DNA of 64,000 bases from Taibaiella sp965229095 (GCA_965229095.1 OZ245855.1:1488001-1552000); one strand, 5' to 3'. Shown: positions 41,856 through 51,196, counted from the first letter of the stretch. Made by a program: numbers and translations. Notes: generated by a model from the letters alone, not told the origin.

Positions 41856-44800
41856 TTATTTGATCAGCGTCAGTTCTCCTTTGCGGTCCAGGGGCTCTCC
41901 ATTCACGCATTTTCCTGAGATACGGTAGTAATAAGTCGCTACATTGGCCGGCTTACCTTTGATTGTACCATCCCAGCCTTCTGCAATATTAAAAGAGGCA
42001 AAGACAGTAGCGCCCCAACGGTCGAAGATATACATGACGTATTCTTTCGGATGTCCTTTGGCTTCCGGTTTAAAGACATCGTTCAGACCATCGCCATTGG
42101 GGCTGAAAGCGTTGGGCAACCATACCGAGCAGCAGGCTTCCGCAGTCACCATAACGGAAGCCGTATCGCGGCAACCGTTCGCATCGGTAGCTTCGGTCGT
42201 AAACTGGTTCGAGTAGGCAGACAGGTACACCCTCATTTCTGCACCTGTGCCCAGGTCTTCGCCAAAGGCACCGGTCCAGCGGTACTCATAAACGCCTTTG
42301 GTCTCCAGCAGGATGGAATCGCCTACACAGAAACTGTTCCGGGCCGGTATGTCAACGATAGCTTTGGGTAGAGGGTTTACTTTCAGGATCAATACAAAAT
42401 TGGAATCGCATCCCTGCGCGCCTACATATGTGGCTGTGTAAACACCCGTGCTGGCATAACGTGCGCCATGGAATTCATAGCTGCTACCGGCACACAACTC
42501 CATAGAAGTCGTATCGCTCTGGCCATGTTCTACAGTAATGGTTACCGTACGTTCCAGGCTATCGCAGCCATGCATGCTGGTATAAGTATGGTGCAGTACG
42601 GTACTCTGCGTATACGTATTTCCTTCAAACACGACAGTACCACAACCCGCAACATTGCTGTTTTGCTGTGCAGGAGTATTGTTGTACACTGTAATATTGA
42701 TCGTACGGCGAAGGCTGTCGCAGCCATACATGTTGTCCAGGGTATCCAGCAACACTGTATTACTGAAATAAGAATTACCCTTAAAAATAACCACGCCGCA
42801 GGCAGCAGTGTCAATAATCTGGGTGGCAGCCACAGGGCTTACGGAAAGGGTGAGCGTAACTATACTATCGCAACCATCGGCAGCTGTAAATGCCTGGTTG
42901 TAGGTACCGCCCGAGGTCAACACCTGCGGACCGAAAGTATAGCTATTACCGGCACAGATATGCGCTTGCGCAGTTTTGGTAATCGCCGGCTTAACGGTAA
43001 GCACCAGGGTAACTGTGCTGTCGCAACCCTGGGCAGCCGTGAATACATGATTGTATGTACCGCTGGCATTCAATACTTGCGTGCCGAATGTATAGGTACC
43101 GCCATTACATACAGCAACAGCAATGCTGCCTGTAATTGCAGGGCTTACCGTAAGGTTCAGCGTTACAATGCTGTCGCAGCCACCCACACTGCTGAAAATC
43201 TGCGTATAGCTCCCAGTGGCATTCAGCACCTGGCTGCCCCAGTTATAAACAGTCCCGTTGCAGATGGTAGCTGCTGTCGTATTGGTCAGCGCCGGGGTAA
43301 CGGTCAGATTGAGGGTAACGGTACTATCGCAGCCTGTAGCCGCAGGGAATGCCTGGGTATAAGTGCCCGTAGCCGTAAGCGATTGCGGACCGAAAGTGTA
43401 GGTAAGGCCGGTACAGATGGTAGCCGTAATGCTGTTTACGATCTGTGGCCGTACAAAAAGATGCAAAGTGACCGTACTGTCGCAGCCACTGGCCGCAGTA
43501 AATACCTGGTTAAAGGTTCCTGTAGTACTCAATGTCTGTGTGCCCCAGGTATAAGACTGTGCAAAGCAAATGGTATCCGCAAAAGTATGCGTGATCTGTG
43601 GTCGTACAAACAGGTGCAAGGTTGCTGTACTGTCGCAGCCACTGACCGCAGGAAATGCCTGGTTGAAAGTCCCTGTAGCATTCAGGGTTTGTATGCCCCA
43701 GGTATAAGATTGCGCAAAGCAAATGGTATCAGCAAAAGTATGTGTGATCTGTGGCCGTGCAAACAGATGCAAAGTTACCGTACTATCGCAGCCGCTGACC
43801 GCAGTAAATACCTGGTTGAAGGTTCCTGCGGTACTCAATGTCTGTGTGCCCCAGGTATAAGATTGTGCAAAGCAAATAGTATCCGCAAAAGTATGCGTGA
43901 TCTGTGGTCGTACAAACAGGTACAAGGTTACCGTACTGTCGCAGCCATTGCCGGCGGTAAATACCTGGTTGAAGGTTCCTGCGGTACTCAGTATCTGTGT
44001 GCCCCAGGTATAAGATTGCGCGAAGCAAATGGTATCCGCAAAAGTATGTGTGATCTGCGGCCGCACAAACAGGTGCAAGGTTACCGTACTGTCGCAGCCA
44101 TTGCCGGCAGTAAATACCTGGTTGAAGGTTCCAGTGGTACTCAGTGTCTGTGTGCCCCAGGTATAAGATTGCGCGAAGCAAATGGTATCCGCAAAGGTAT
44201 GTGTGATCTGCGGCCTTACCCATAAGTGCAAGGTTACCGTACTATCGCAATTGGAAGCAGCAGTAAATACTTGTGTAAAAATGCCCGTGGTGTTTAATGT
44301 TTGTGTTCCGAAAGTATAAGACTGACCCGCGCAGATGGTATCAGCAAAGGTATGTGTGATCTGTGGCCGTACAAACAGGTTTAGCGTTACGGTGCTGTCA
44401 CAACCATTACCGGCAGTAAACACCTGGGTAAAAGCACCTGTTGTATTGTGGGTTTGCGTACCCCAGGTATAAGATTGGCCGAAGCAAATGGTATCGGCAA
44501 AAGTATGCGTGATCTGTGGTCGTACAAACAGGCTTAAGGTCACTGTGCTGTCGCAACCATTGCCTGCTGTAAATACCTGGCTGAAAGTGCCGGTAGTATT
44601 GGGCGTCAGCCCTCCCCAGGTATAAGACTGGCCAAAGCAGATGGTATCGGCAAAAGCATGTGTGATCTGGGGTCTTACATAAAGATTCAGGGTTACGGTA
44701 CTGTCGCAACCATTGCCTGCTGTAAATACCTGACTGAAAGTGCTGGTAGTATTGGGCGTCAGCCCTCCCCAGGTATAAGACTGGCCAAAGCAAACCGTAT

Positions 44801-46067
44801 CGGCAAAGCTGTGTGTGATCACCGGCCGTTGAAACAGGTGTAAGGTTACCGTACTGTCGCAACCGTTGCCTGCTGTAAATACCTGGTTATAGTTCCCGGT
44901 TGCGGTTAATGTTTGCGCAGCCCACAAATAGCTTTCCCCGAAACAGATCGTGTCGGCAAAGTTATGGGTGATCTGCGGGCGCATAAACAAGTGCAGGGTT
45001 ACCGTGCTGTCACAACCCGAAAGGGCCGGGAATGCCTGTGTATAGGTACCCGTGGTGTTCGGGGTCTGGGCGCCCCAGGGATAATTTGCGCCGGCACAAA
45101 TGGTATCGTTAGCAATATGCGTAATCTGCGGCCTTACATACAGGTGTAGGGTTACGGTGCTGTCGCAACCATTGCCTGCTGTAAATACCTGGTTATAGTT
45201 CCCGGTAGTGCTCGGTGTCTGGCTGCCCCAGGGATAGCTTTGCCCGTAACAAACCGTATCGGAAAAATTGTAGGTGATCTGCGGATAAAAGCCCAGGTTA
45301 AGGGTAACTACGCTATCGCAACCACCGACATTGGTAAAGGTATGCGTAAGGTTCTGGGGTGTAGTATACGTATTGCCGTTCCAGGTATAGGAAGCGCCTG
45401 CGCAAAGTATGGGATTGATCGTTGACGGAGCGGAAGGAGCGCAGGGCAATACCATCTGAAAATTGTCTATGGCATTACCATTATCGCTGCCTGCCCCGTC
45501 GGAACAGGACCAACGGATGCCAAAAGCCGCACCCGCTGCAATATTGAGACCGGTAAGGCTAATGGATTTAGGTGTAGTGCTTACTACCCCATTGACACCG
45601 GTAAGGGCACTGTTGGTATTGAGGCCACCCAGGTTTACGGTACTCAACGCACCGGTACCGGTAACAGTCCAGCCAAGGGTATTGCCCCCGGCATAACGCC
45701 ATTGTTCATAAGCATAGCTAATGTTGAGGCTGGTGATCGTACTCCCGGTATTGTTGACGAAACTTACGGTGTAGGTAATACTGGGTGAGTTTCCCGATCC
45801 CAGGTAACCCAAGGACCGGTCAGTACCGATACCATAAGCCCAGGAGCCGCCGGAATTGCTGGTACCATTGCCCTGGCCGCGGAATTGGGTATAGTTACCG
45901 CCGATAGTCCAGCCTGCAGGCAAAGTGGCGGCACTGTTCCCGTTATAACCATCGAAGTTTTCGGTATAGGTCATGGCCGGGGTCACGGAGATTTGCGCCC
46001 GTACATAGCTTCCGAAGCACAGCAAGGCTATAAAAGCAAGGAGAAAATATTTGCTGTTCAGTTTCAT
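41856..46067 (-). CDS. Giant repeat protein with T9SS type B (CHU_C) sorting domain
   Basis: A 1403-residue secreted protein. Signal peptide about residues 1-24. Residues about 25-210 form a jelly-roll-like domain (YTENFDGYNGNSAATLPAGWT...). Then about 20 tandem units of 51 residues, each with two Cys: DTICxxQSYTWG and GCDSTVTLHL. After about 1230 comes a PKD-like segment, then the C-terminal type B domain (WLPNAFSPNGDGLNDVF, YIFDRWG, WDGTIKGKPANVATYYYRI, KGELTLIK). Exported through T9SS and attached at the surface. The paired Cys could bridge within each unit, making a rigid stalk. Nine bases separate it from the gene at 46077, so they are co-transcribed. Confidence 0.88.
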   Translation of the reverse strand: MKLNSKYFLLAFIALLCFGSYVRAQISVTPAMTYTENFDGYNGNSAATLPAGWTIGGNYTQFRGQGNGTSNSGGSWAYGIGTDRSLGYLGSGNSPSITYTVSFVNNTGSTITSLNISYAYEQWRYAGGNTLGWTVTGTGALSTVNLGGLNTNSALTGVNGVVSTTPKSISLTGLNIAAGAAFGIRWSCSDGAGSDNGNAIDNFQMVLPCAPSAPSTINPILCAGASYTWNGNTYTTPQNLTHTFTNVGGCDSVVTLNLGFYPQITYNFSDTVCYGQSYPWGSQTPSTTGNYNQVFTAGNGCDSTVTLHLYVRPQITHIANDTICAGANYPWGAQTPNTTGTYTQAFPALSGCDSTVTLHLFMRPQITHNFADTICFGESYLWAAQTLTATGNYNQVFTAGNGCDSTVTLHLFQRPVITHSFADTVCFGQSYTWGGLTPNTTSTFSQVFTAGNGCDSTVTLNLYVRPQITHAFADTICFGQSYTWGGLTPNTTGTFSQVFTAGNGCDSTVTLSLFVRPQITHTFADTICFGQSYTWGTQTHNTTGAFTQVFTAGNGCDSTVTLNLFVRPQITHTFADTICAGQSYTFGTQTLNTTGIFTQVFTAASNCDSTVTLHLWVRPQITHTFADTICFAQSYTWGTQTLSTTGTFNQVFTAGNGCDSTVTLHLFVRPQITHTFADTICFAQSYTWGTQILSTAGTFNQVFTAGNGCDSTVTLYLFVRPQITHTFADTICFAQSYTWGTQTLSTAGTFNQVFTAVSGCDSTVTLHLFARPQITHTFADTICFAQSYTWGIQTLNATGTFNQAFPAVSGCDSTATLHLFVRPQITHTFADTICFAQSYTWGTQTLSTTGTFNQVFTAASGCDSTVTLHLFVRPQIVNSITATICTGLTYTFGPQSLTATGTYTQAFPAATGCDSTVTLNLTVTPALTNTTAATICNGTVYNWGSQVLNATGSYTQIFSSVGGCDSIVTLNLTVSPAITGSIAVAVCNGGTYTFGTQVLNASGTYNHVFTAAQGCDSTVTLVLTVKPAITKTAQAHICAGNSYTFGPQVLTSGGTYNQAFTAADGCDSIVTLTLSVSPVAATQIIDTAACGVVIFKGNSYFSNTVLLDTLDNMYGCDSLRRTINITVYNNTPAQQNSNVAGCGTVVFEGNTYTQSTVLHHTYTSMHGCDSLERTVTITVEHGQSDTTSMELCAGSSYEFHGARYASTGVYTATYVGAQGCDSNFVLILKVNPLPKAIVDIPARNSFCVGDSILLETKGVYEYRWTGAFGEDLGTGAEMRVYLSAYSNQFTTEATDANGCRDTASVMVTAEACCSVWLPNAFSPNGDGLNDVFKPEAKGHPKEYVMYIFDRWGATVFASFNIAEGWDGTIKGKPANVATYYYRISGKCVNGEPLDRKGELTLIK
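42375..45430 (-). repeat. Array of about 20 units of 153 bases
   Basis: The coding repeats recur at 153-base period (e.g. the GATCTG(T/C)GG marker near 43590, 43743, 43896, 44049, 44202, 44355, 44508). The central units, coding ICFAQSYTWG, are nearly identical, while the outer ones have drifted, which points to recent duplication in the middle. Confidence 0.85.
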
Positions 46068-46076
46068 GATAAAAGA

Positions 46077-48239
46077 TTATTTAACGACCAGTACTTCCCC
46101 TTTCTTCCGGATAAGTGTCCCGTCTTTGCAGGTGACATCAACCATGTAATAATAAGTACCCAGGTCGACTGTAGTACCGTTAAAAGTCCCGTTCCATGCC
46201 CCGCCGTTTTTACGGTTATACACCACCTGGCCCCAACGGTTGAAGACGGTTACTTCGCTCAGCATACTGCCATTGCGTACGATAATGTCAAAGAAGTCAT
46301 TCTTACCATCGTTGTTGGGGGTAAAGGCTGTAGGAATGAATACATAATCGTCGCAGCAGCGCTCTACGATCACCGTCAGCTTCACCCTTTCACTTTCGCA
46401 GTTGCCATAACGTTGCGATACGTAAAAATCGAATACACCCGTAGCCGAGGTTTTGATATCCGGACCATGATCGAAAGGATCTGAACCGGTTGCCGATTTA
46501 TACCATTTCAGATCCTTGCCCGTAACCGGCAGACTTTTTATCGTTTCATTCAGGCAGAGCTTCAGGTTACCGGATACGATCGGGGGAGATGGGAATTCAA
46601 CGATATCGACAAGTACAGAATCAGAAATAGCACCGCAATCGGCACTGGAAACAGTAAAGCGGTAATAGCCGCTTTGCGCTACCAGCGGATCGGCGATCTG
46701 CAACTCTTTACCGGCAAGAGTAAAGCCCGCAGGCCCAGTCCAGGTATAGCTGAAAGCCGGATTCTCCGGGTTGATATCCGGTGTGATGCTCACAGGCGTA
46801 TGTTCGCAGATGAGCAGGTCGGTACCGGCATCGGTAAAGCCCGGCACCGGCGAAACGGTAACCTGTACGGCTCCTGTAATAGGTGTACAGCCGCTGCCGG
46901 GAATTACGGCAGTCATCTGGTAAGTAGTGGTTATAGCCGGTGTGGCAAAAGGCTCTTTTACTGCGGCATTGTTCAGTCCTGTACCTGGTGTCCAGGTGTA
47001 TTGCAGGCTGTTGTCGCCGTTTACCCTGAGCTGTACGCTATTGCCGCTGCAGATCGTAGTATCCGGCGTCAGTATTGTTGCCATAGGCGCATCCAGGATA
47101 TGCAGTGTTACCGAATCCACGATCTCGGCCGTCCCGCTGCAATTGTAGGGGGAGTTCAGGTATAATTTCAAGGTTTTGATACCCGCCGGTGGCGTTACCA
47201 AACCGGCAATGCTAAGGGTGGTCTGCAGGGCATTTGCAGGGATCGTAATGTTTCCCGGCAGGCTTGTATAGTCTGTTCCGTTAATGCCCGTACCCGCAAC
47301 CTGGTACGTAAGTGTTTGCGCCGAAGGTGTGGCCACCGAACGGTTAAAGGTTATCGTAGCAGGGGCACATCCCTTATAGATAGTCGGGAAGCCGCCAACG
47401 GTAAGCGGTGCAGTCACATTCATGCCAAAGGTGGTGGATTGCAAGCTACCGGCTTTAATAAATACCCCGGAATCGTATAAGCCGTTAACGGCATCGGCTA
47501 CGGTAAGTTTCAGATGGTAGGTATCGCAGGGAATCACCAGTTGCGATGCCGTGAGCACGGTAGTTAAGCCGCGATAGGCAACGGTAGTGCTTCCTATATT
47601 GTTGTTGTAATACGAAGTAAAAGGAGAGCCCGGCCCCATAGCGGTACAGTTGGGCAAAGAGCCGTAGATACCCGGGATACCAGAATTGATGGAGTTAACG
47701 GCAACCGGGATATTGGTACCCGGTACCCTGGCGATATTCACGGTGCCGGTAATGCCCGGCCCGCTGATAAAGAAGGCAAATGCATCGTTGTAAGGACCAC
47801 AGATGGAATTGATGTATTCTTCCGAACCAAAGACATAATCGAATTTGATGCTGTCTCCTTTGGGTACCAGGTCAAACTGGAGGATACAGGCATCCCTGGT
47901 GGTAGAAGCACCAGACAAAGCCTGCAGGTCCGGGTCGCCGGCGGTATTGTTGTTGAAGCTCGTCAATCCCGGCTCGGGGCCCGCTACCGAAGAAGCCTGG
48001 CCTGTAGTGAGCACGATGCCATTGGAGATACCCAGGGTACTGGCCGTTGCGGTAAAGGTACCGTTGGCCTGCCCGGCACAGGTCAGGGTGGCATTGAGCA
48101 CGGTTACACCGGCGCCGGCAAGGTTCTGCGCCAGTACCGTTGCCGTTTGATTAGAGGTAACGGTCAACTGTGCATAGCTCCCGGACACGGCAGCAACGGA
48201 TAATAAAAAAAGAAAGAAGGAACGATATAATTTCTTCAT
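46077..48239 (-). CDS. Choice-of-anchor L protein with T9SS type B sorting domain
   Basis: A 720-residue secreted protein. Signal peptide about 1-24. Residues about 25-270 are a choice-of-anchor-L domain: AQNLAGAGVTVLNATLTCAG near the start, DACILQFDLVPKGDSIKFDYVFGSEEY, then INSGIPGIYGSLPN. About 280-600 are Ig/PKD-like modules. The end is a type B T9SS domain (VFIPTAFTPNNDGKNDFFDI, VFNRWGQVVYNRKNGG, WNGTFNGTTVDLGTYYYMVDV, KKGEVLVVK). It should lie at the cell surface together with the repeat protein at 41856. A putative adhesin or extracellular-matrix component. Confidence 0.9.
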   Translation of the reverse strand: MKKLYRSFFLFLLSVAAVSGSYAQLTVTSNQTATVLAQNLAGAGVTVLNATLTCAGQANGTFTATASTLGISNGIVLTTGQASSVAGPEPGLTSFNNNTAGDPDLQALSGASTTRDACILQFDLVPKGDSIKFDYVFGSEEYINSICGPYNDAFAFFISGPGITGTVNIARVPGTNIPVAVNSINSGIPGIYGSLPNCTAMGPGSPFTSYYNNNIGSTTVAYRGLTTVLTASQLVIPCDTYHLKLTVADAVNGLYDSGVFIKAGSLQSTTFGMNVTAPLTVGGFPTIYKGCAPATITFNRSVATPSAQTLTYQVAGTGINGTDYTSLPGNITIPANALQTTLSIAGLVTPPAGIKTLKLYLNSPYNCSGTAEIVDSVTLHILDAPMATILTPDTTICSGNSVQLRVNGDNSLQYTWTPGTGLNNAAVKEPFATPAITTTYQMTAVIPGSGCTPITGAVQVTVSPVPGFTDAGTDLLICEHTPVSITPDINPENPAFSYTWTGPAGFTLAGKELQIADPLVAQSGYYRFTVSSADCGAISDSVLVDIVEFPSPPIVSGNLKLCLNETIKSLPVTGKDLKWYKSATGSDPFDHGPDIKTSATGVFDFYVSQRYGNCESERVKLTVIVERCCDDYVFIPTAFTPNNDGKNDFFDIIVRNGSMLSEVTVFNRWGQVVYNRKNGGAWNGTFNGTTVDLGTYYYMVDVTCKDGTLIRKKGEVLVVK

Positions 48240-48292
48240 AAGAGATCAAAAAGGCAGTACCAGGCTTGCTGGCCGGCACTACTGTTAAAACA

Positions 48293-48385
48293 TTATTCTT
48301 TTACCCACTTCAGGTTATGGCACAGGTACAACTGGTATATACCTTTATCCTGGCCCGGAACGGCTGTCGTGGTTGTCTTGTTCAT
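48293..48385 (-). CDS. Candidate 30-residue small ORF
   Basis: An ATG (48385-48383) lies 6 bases beyond the sigma-factor stop and opens a frame of 30 codons ending TAA (48295-48293). The peptide begins MNKTTTTAVPGQ and ends CHNLKWVKE. I know no family. The close spacing would allow translation coupled to the sigma gene, but the size is small enough for chance. Confidence 0.25.
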   Translation of the reverse strand: MNKTTTTAVPGQDKGIYQLYLCHNLKWVKE

Positions 48386-48391
48386 CGTGGT

Positions 48392-49255
48392 TTACAGATA
48401 AGCTTTAAGCAATTGGTGCTGGTTTTTTGTTCTGAGTATAGCCAGCGCTTTGTCCTTGATCTGGCGTACCCTTTCCCGGGTAAGCCGGTAGTAGGCGGCA
48501 ATATCTTCGAGCGAATAAGGTTCCGAAACCCCGATACCGAAATAAAGCTTCAGGATGTTGCGCTGGCGTTCGTTCAGTACACCCAGGGACAGGTCTATAT
48601 CTTTTCTCAGCGATTCCTGGTGGATCATTGTTTTTTCTGCGCCCGATACCTGGTGGTCCTGTAGAAGCTCTGCCAGCGTCGATTCCTCGTCGTGCTGCAT
48701 GGGCGCATCGATGCTGGCGCATTTTTGCGTAGCATGCAATACCCCTTCTATTTCAAACAGCTCTACCCCCAGGTGGTCTGCCAGCTCTTTGGCCAGCGGC
48801 TCTCGTTCCAATTGCTGTTCCAGGAAATTATTGGCCTTTAATATCTTGTTGTTGAGGGCTACTTTGTTTAATGGCAGACGGATGATGCGGCTATGCTCTG
48901 CCAATGCCTGTAATATGGACTGCCGTATCCACCATACCGCGTAAGAAATAAATTTGAAGCCTTTGGTTTCGTCAAACCGTTGCGCAGCAGTGATCAACCC
49001 TACGTTACCTTCATTGATCAGGTCACTGAGGCTTACGCCCTGGTTCTGGTATTGCTTGGCTACCGATACCACGAAGCGGAGATTGGCATTGATGAGCTGA
49101 TGCAATGCTTTTTCATCTCCCTGCCTGATCCGGATGCACAACGCTGCTTCTGTCTCGGCGGTGATCAGGTCAACCTTACCAATTTCCTGGAGGTATTTTT
49201 CCAAGGCATGGCTTTCACGGATCGTAATTGACCTGGAGATTTTTAACTGTCGCAT
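48392..49255 (-). CDS. RNA polymerase sigma factor of the SigA/RpoD group, divergent paralogue
   Basis: A 287-residue sigma factor of Bacteroidota SigA size. Region 1.2 (ALEKYLQEIGKVDLI), region 2 (NLRFVVSVAKQYQNQGVSLSDLINEGNVGLITAAQRFDETKGFKFISYAVWWIRQSILQAL) and region 4 (LNERQRNILKLYFGIG, then the HTH TRERVRQIKDKAL) are intact. The N terminus and region 2 follow the housekeeping sigma of this phylum; region 3 (KILKANNFLEQQLEREPLAKELADHLGVELFEI) and region 4 (YSLEDIAAYYRL) have drifted. This suggests a secondary group-2 sigma that still reads TAnnTTTG-type promoters. No anti-sigma gene is adjacent. Confidence 0.85.
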   Translation of the reverse strand: MRQLKISRSITIRESHALEKYLQEIGKVDLITAETEAALCIRIRQGDEKALHQLINANLRFVVSVAKQYQNQGVSLSDLINEGNVGLITAAQRFDETKGFKFISYAVWWIRQSILQALAEHSRIIRLPLNKVALNNKILKANNFLEQQLEREPLAKELADHLGVELFEIEGVLHATQKCASIDAPMQHDEESTLAELLQDHQVSGAEKTMIHQESLRKDIDLSLGVLNERQRNILKLYFGIGVSEPYSLEDIAAYYRLTRERVRQIKDKALAILRTKNQHQLLKAYL

Positions 49256-49600
49256 AGAAATTGTGGATAATTTGACGCTGATTGACCGGAATAATCTTTA
49301 CCAGAAATTGACGACCGGATCACCCTTTTTAACCCGGTTCTGCTGTTGTAACATGTTATCTTTAATCCGGCGCCCAAAATTATTTACGTTTGCCCTGACG
49401 GCCTATAACCCTATCGTTATGTATTATAATTAACAATACATTTATCAATAACCAACAACTATTTAAATAATCAATGATTCATTTGATAACATTATAATAA
49501 TGCGCTTTTCTTAAAGGTGTTTATGAAAAAAGTCCCTTGTTTAAGGGGACTTATAAAACAAAAAACACAGCTATTTATAAACAGGAAATTTACCTGTTGT
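49256..49600. other. A+T-rich intergenic region upstream of the sigma gene
   Basis: About 345 bases. The 49400-49525 part is very A+T-rich and without ORF. A -7 match TACGTTTG on the plus strand (49385-49392) faces no gene. The terminator of the nuclease gene is at 49530-49552. Confidence 0.4.
49526..49552 (-). terminator. Terminator after the secreted nuclease gene
   Basis: Arms AAGTCCC (49530-49536) and GGGACTT (49546-49552) with a 9-base loop; on the minus strand the stem is followed by TTTT. It lies about 50 bases past the stop at 49601. Confidence 0.7.
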
Positions 49601-50881
49601 TTATTGTACCAGCACTAATTTATGCAGCAGGCCCCTTCCTTCCTGCCCGGTAATTTTGAGCAGGTATAACCCGGAAGCAAGCCCCGGGATACCGGCGCTG
49701 AAATGAGGGTTTTGAGCCGTATTCCAGGAAGCCTGGAATAAAGTATTGCCGGAAAGGCCATACAGGCTGATGTGCACGGGAGCATTGAATGGCTGGCCAG
49801 CAAAAGCGATGTTCAGGTTCCGGTTGCCAACAGGATTGATGACGCTGAATTGCTTGCTGTAGACTCCTGTTTCCGCTACACTACTCGTCCCGCTTGTCTT
49901 TTGCACCGCAAATTTCGTGGTAACAGGCAGGTGGTCCGACATCTCGTATAATGCCTGCAATACATTGGAAGGTACCAATGTATTGACGGGGTTATCCAAC
50001 AGCCCTTTGTTGAAGTGAGCGCCGTCCTGTCCTACGATATGGTAGGTATTGCTCAGGCATTTGATCCTTTTTTCATTGTTGTATATCGGGCCAGAGATAA
50101 GGATCTGGTCAAAACGGTCGTCCAGGCCACCGGTAACGCCGCCATCGGGAAGGGATACTTTCCGGGTGCTTTGGCTATGAATATCGGCAAACGAGCTATT
50201 GCCGTTCCAGTTACCAGGCCTGTTTATAGGATCATGAAATTTGGACAAGACATTGCTGCTGTTCACCAGGCGGCTATAGCAAGCTTCGTTGGAGGAGTAC
50301 ACATTAAGATCTCCCATAAAAAGATAATTTCCCCCGGTACCGGCCGTAGCGTTCAGGTAACTGGCTACGATATTGGTTTCCGTTAAGCGATCAGTCGAAT
50401 CCTGGGCATTGCTTCCCGCCTTCAGGTGCGCTACGATTACAGTAAGGAAAGTAGTATCATGCGTCTGTGCCAGTGAAGGGTCCTTATAATAAAGCTTAAA
50501 CGCAATAATATCGCGTACCTGGCTGGTGATCGACTCCTGGAAAACAAGACCGAACTTGCTTTTTTTCCAGAACAGCATATTGGTCTGGTTGGAGTTGTTC
50601 GTATTGATATAGCCTCCTTTTTCCCAGGCCGATCCCAAAACGTTATCCAGGATATTTTGTGCATTCTGGCTTCCCCTGGCAATCTCGTTAGCCCCGAAGA
50701 TATCCGGGTTCACATAATTGATAATAGTCTGCAGCCTCGGATTTTTGTAGGTGGAAGGGTTATCCGAAGCAGCATAGTTCAGCAGGTTATACTGCATCAC
50801 CGAGAAGGTATCGGTACCCTGGCTATACACGGAAGTACAGGCAGCAAAGGAAAAGCACAAGGCCGGTAAAAATGATTTCAT
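49601..50881 (-). CDS. Secreted endonuclease/exonuclease/phosphatase-family protein with T9SS type A domain
   Basis: A 426-residue protein. Signal peptide about 1-20. The EEP fold is readable: MQYNLLNYA, DIFGANEIARG (catalytic Glu), TVIVAHLKAGSN (His-rich strand), FMGDLNVYS (Asp/Asn pair) and MSDHLPVTTKF (final Asp-His pair). These are the residues of DNase I/sphingomyelinase-type phosphoesterases. Residues about 345-426 are a T9SS type A domain (NPVGNRNLNIAF, LYGLSGNTLF, GLASGLYLLKI, HKLVLVQ). It should be an exported nuclease or lipid phosphodiesterase. A gene of 98 codons starts 18 bases upstream. Confidence 0.85.
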   Translation of the reverse strand: MKSFLPALCFSFAACTSVYSQGTDTFSVMQYNLLNYAASDNPSTYKNPRLQTIINYVNPDIFGANEIARGSQNAQNILDNVLGSAWEKGGYINTNNSNQTNMLFWKKSKFGLVFQESITSQVRDIIAFKLYYKDPSLAQTHDTTFLTVIVAHLKAGSNAQDSTDRLTETNIVASYLNATAGTGGNYLFMGDLNVYSSNEACYSRLVNSSNVLSKFHDPINRPGNWNGNSSFADIHSQSTRKVSLPDGGVTGGLDDRFDQILISGPIYNNEKRIKCLSNTYHIVGQDGAHFNKGLLDNPVNTLVPSNVLQALYEMSDHLPVTTKFAVQKTSGTSSVAETGVYSKQFSVINPVGNRNLNIAFAGQPFNAPVHISLYGLSGNTLFQASWNTAQNPHFSAGIPGLASGLYLLKITGQEGRGLLHKLVLVQ

Positions 50882-50899
50882 CAGTTATTTATATTGGTA

Positions 50900-51196
50900 T
50901 TATTGGGGACGGACGAGGCGTTTGTAATTTTTAAACCGCTTATCCTTTTTTAATTCAAGGTGTTTCTTCCGGAACTTCCGTTTGTTCATCATTTCCATAA
51001 CATGGTAATGCTCGGCCAGCTCCTGTATTTCTTTTAGCTTGGCTTTGTACTTGACAAAAATATTCTCTTGCTGCACAATGTCATTGATGTATTGGAAAAT
51101 CTCCTCCTGTTCTATACCCAGGTCCGACCAAAGCAGTACCTGTTGCCTTAATTGAATACAAAACTGATCGTGCCGGCTGGCGCTGATGAATCCCAT
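50900..51196 (-). CDS. Small hypothetical protein, helical and basic
   Basis: A 98-residue protein with no signal peptide, mostly helical, with a coiled-coil-like middle (NIFVKYKAKLKEIQELAEHYHVMEMM) and a strongly basic C terminus (NKRKFRKKHLELKKDKRFKNYKRLV). I do not recognise a family. It starts 300 bases beyond the sigma/nuclease block and ends 18 bases before the nuclease start, so they may be co-transcribed. Nucleic-acid binding is possible from charge alone; not certain. Confidence 0.55.
   Translation of the reverse strand: MGFISASRHDQFCIQLRQQVLLWSDLGIEQEEIFQYINDIVQQENIFVKYKAKLKEIQELAEHYHVMEMMNKRKFRKKHLELKKDKRFKNYKRLVRPQ

Noticed and set aside
42468..44225. 585-codon plus-strand ORF through the 153-base repeat array
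   Set aside because: It is the mirror of the tandem repeats of the 1403-residue gene, which has a signal peptide and sorting domain on the other strand.
42375..45430. Regular array that could be taken for CRISPR
   Set aside because: The period is 153 bases, the whole unit is conserved and in frame, and there are no short repeats with unique spacers.
49385..49392. Perfect -7 box TACGTTTG on the plus strand
   Set aside because: It faces about 200 bases of A+T-rich DNA and a minus-strand gene; no plus-strand product to assign, so treated as chance.
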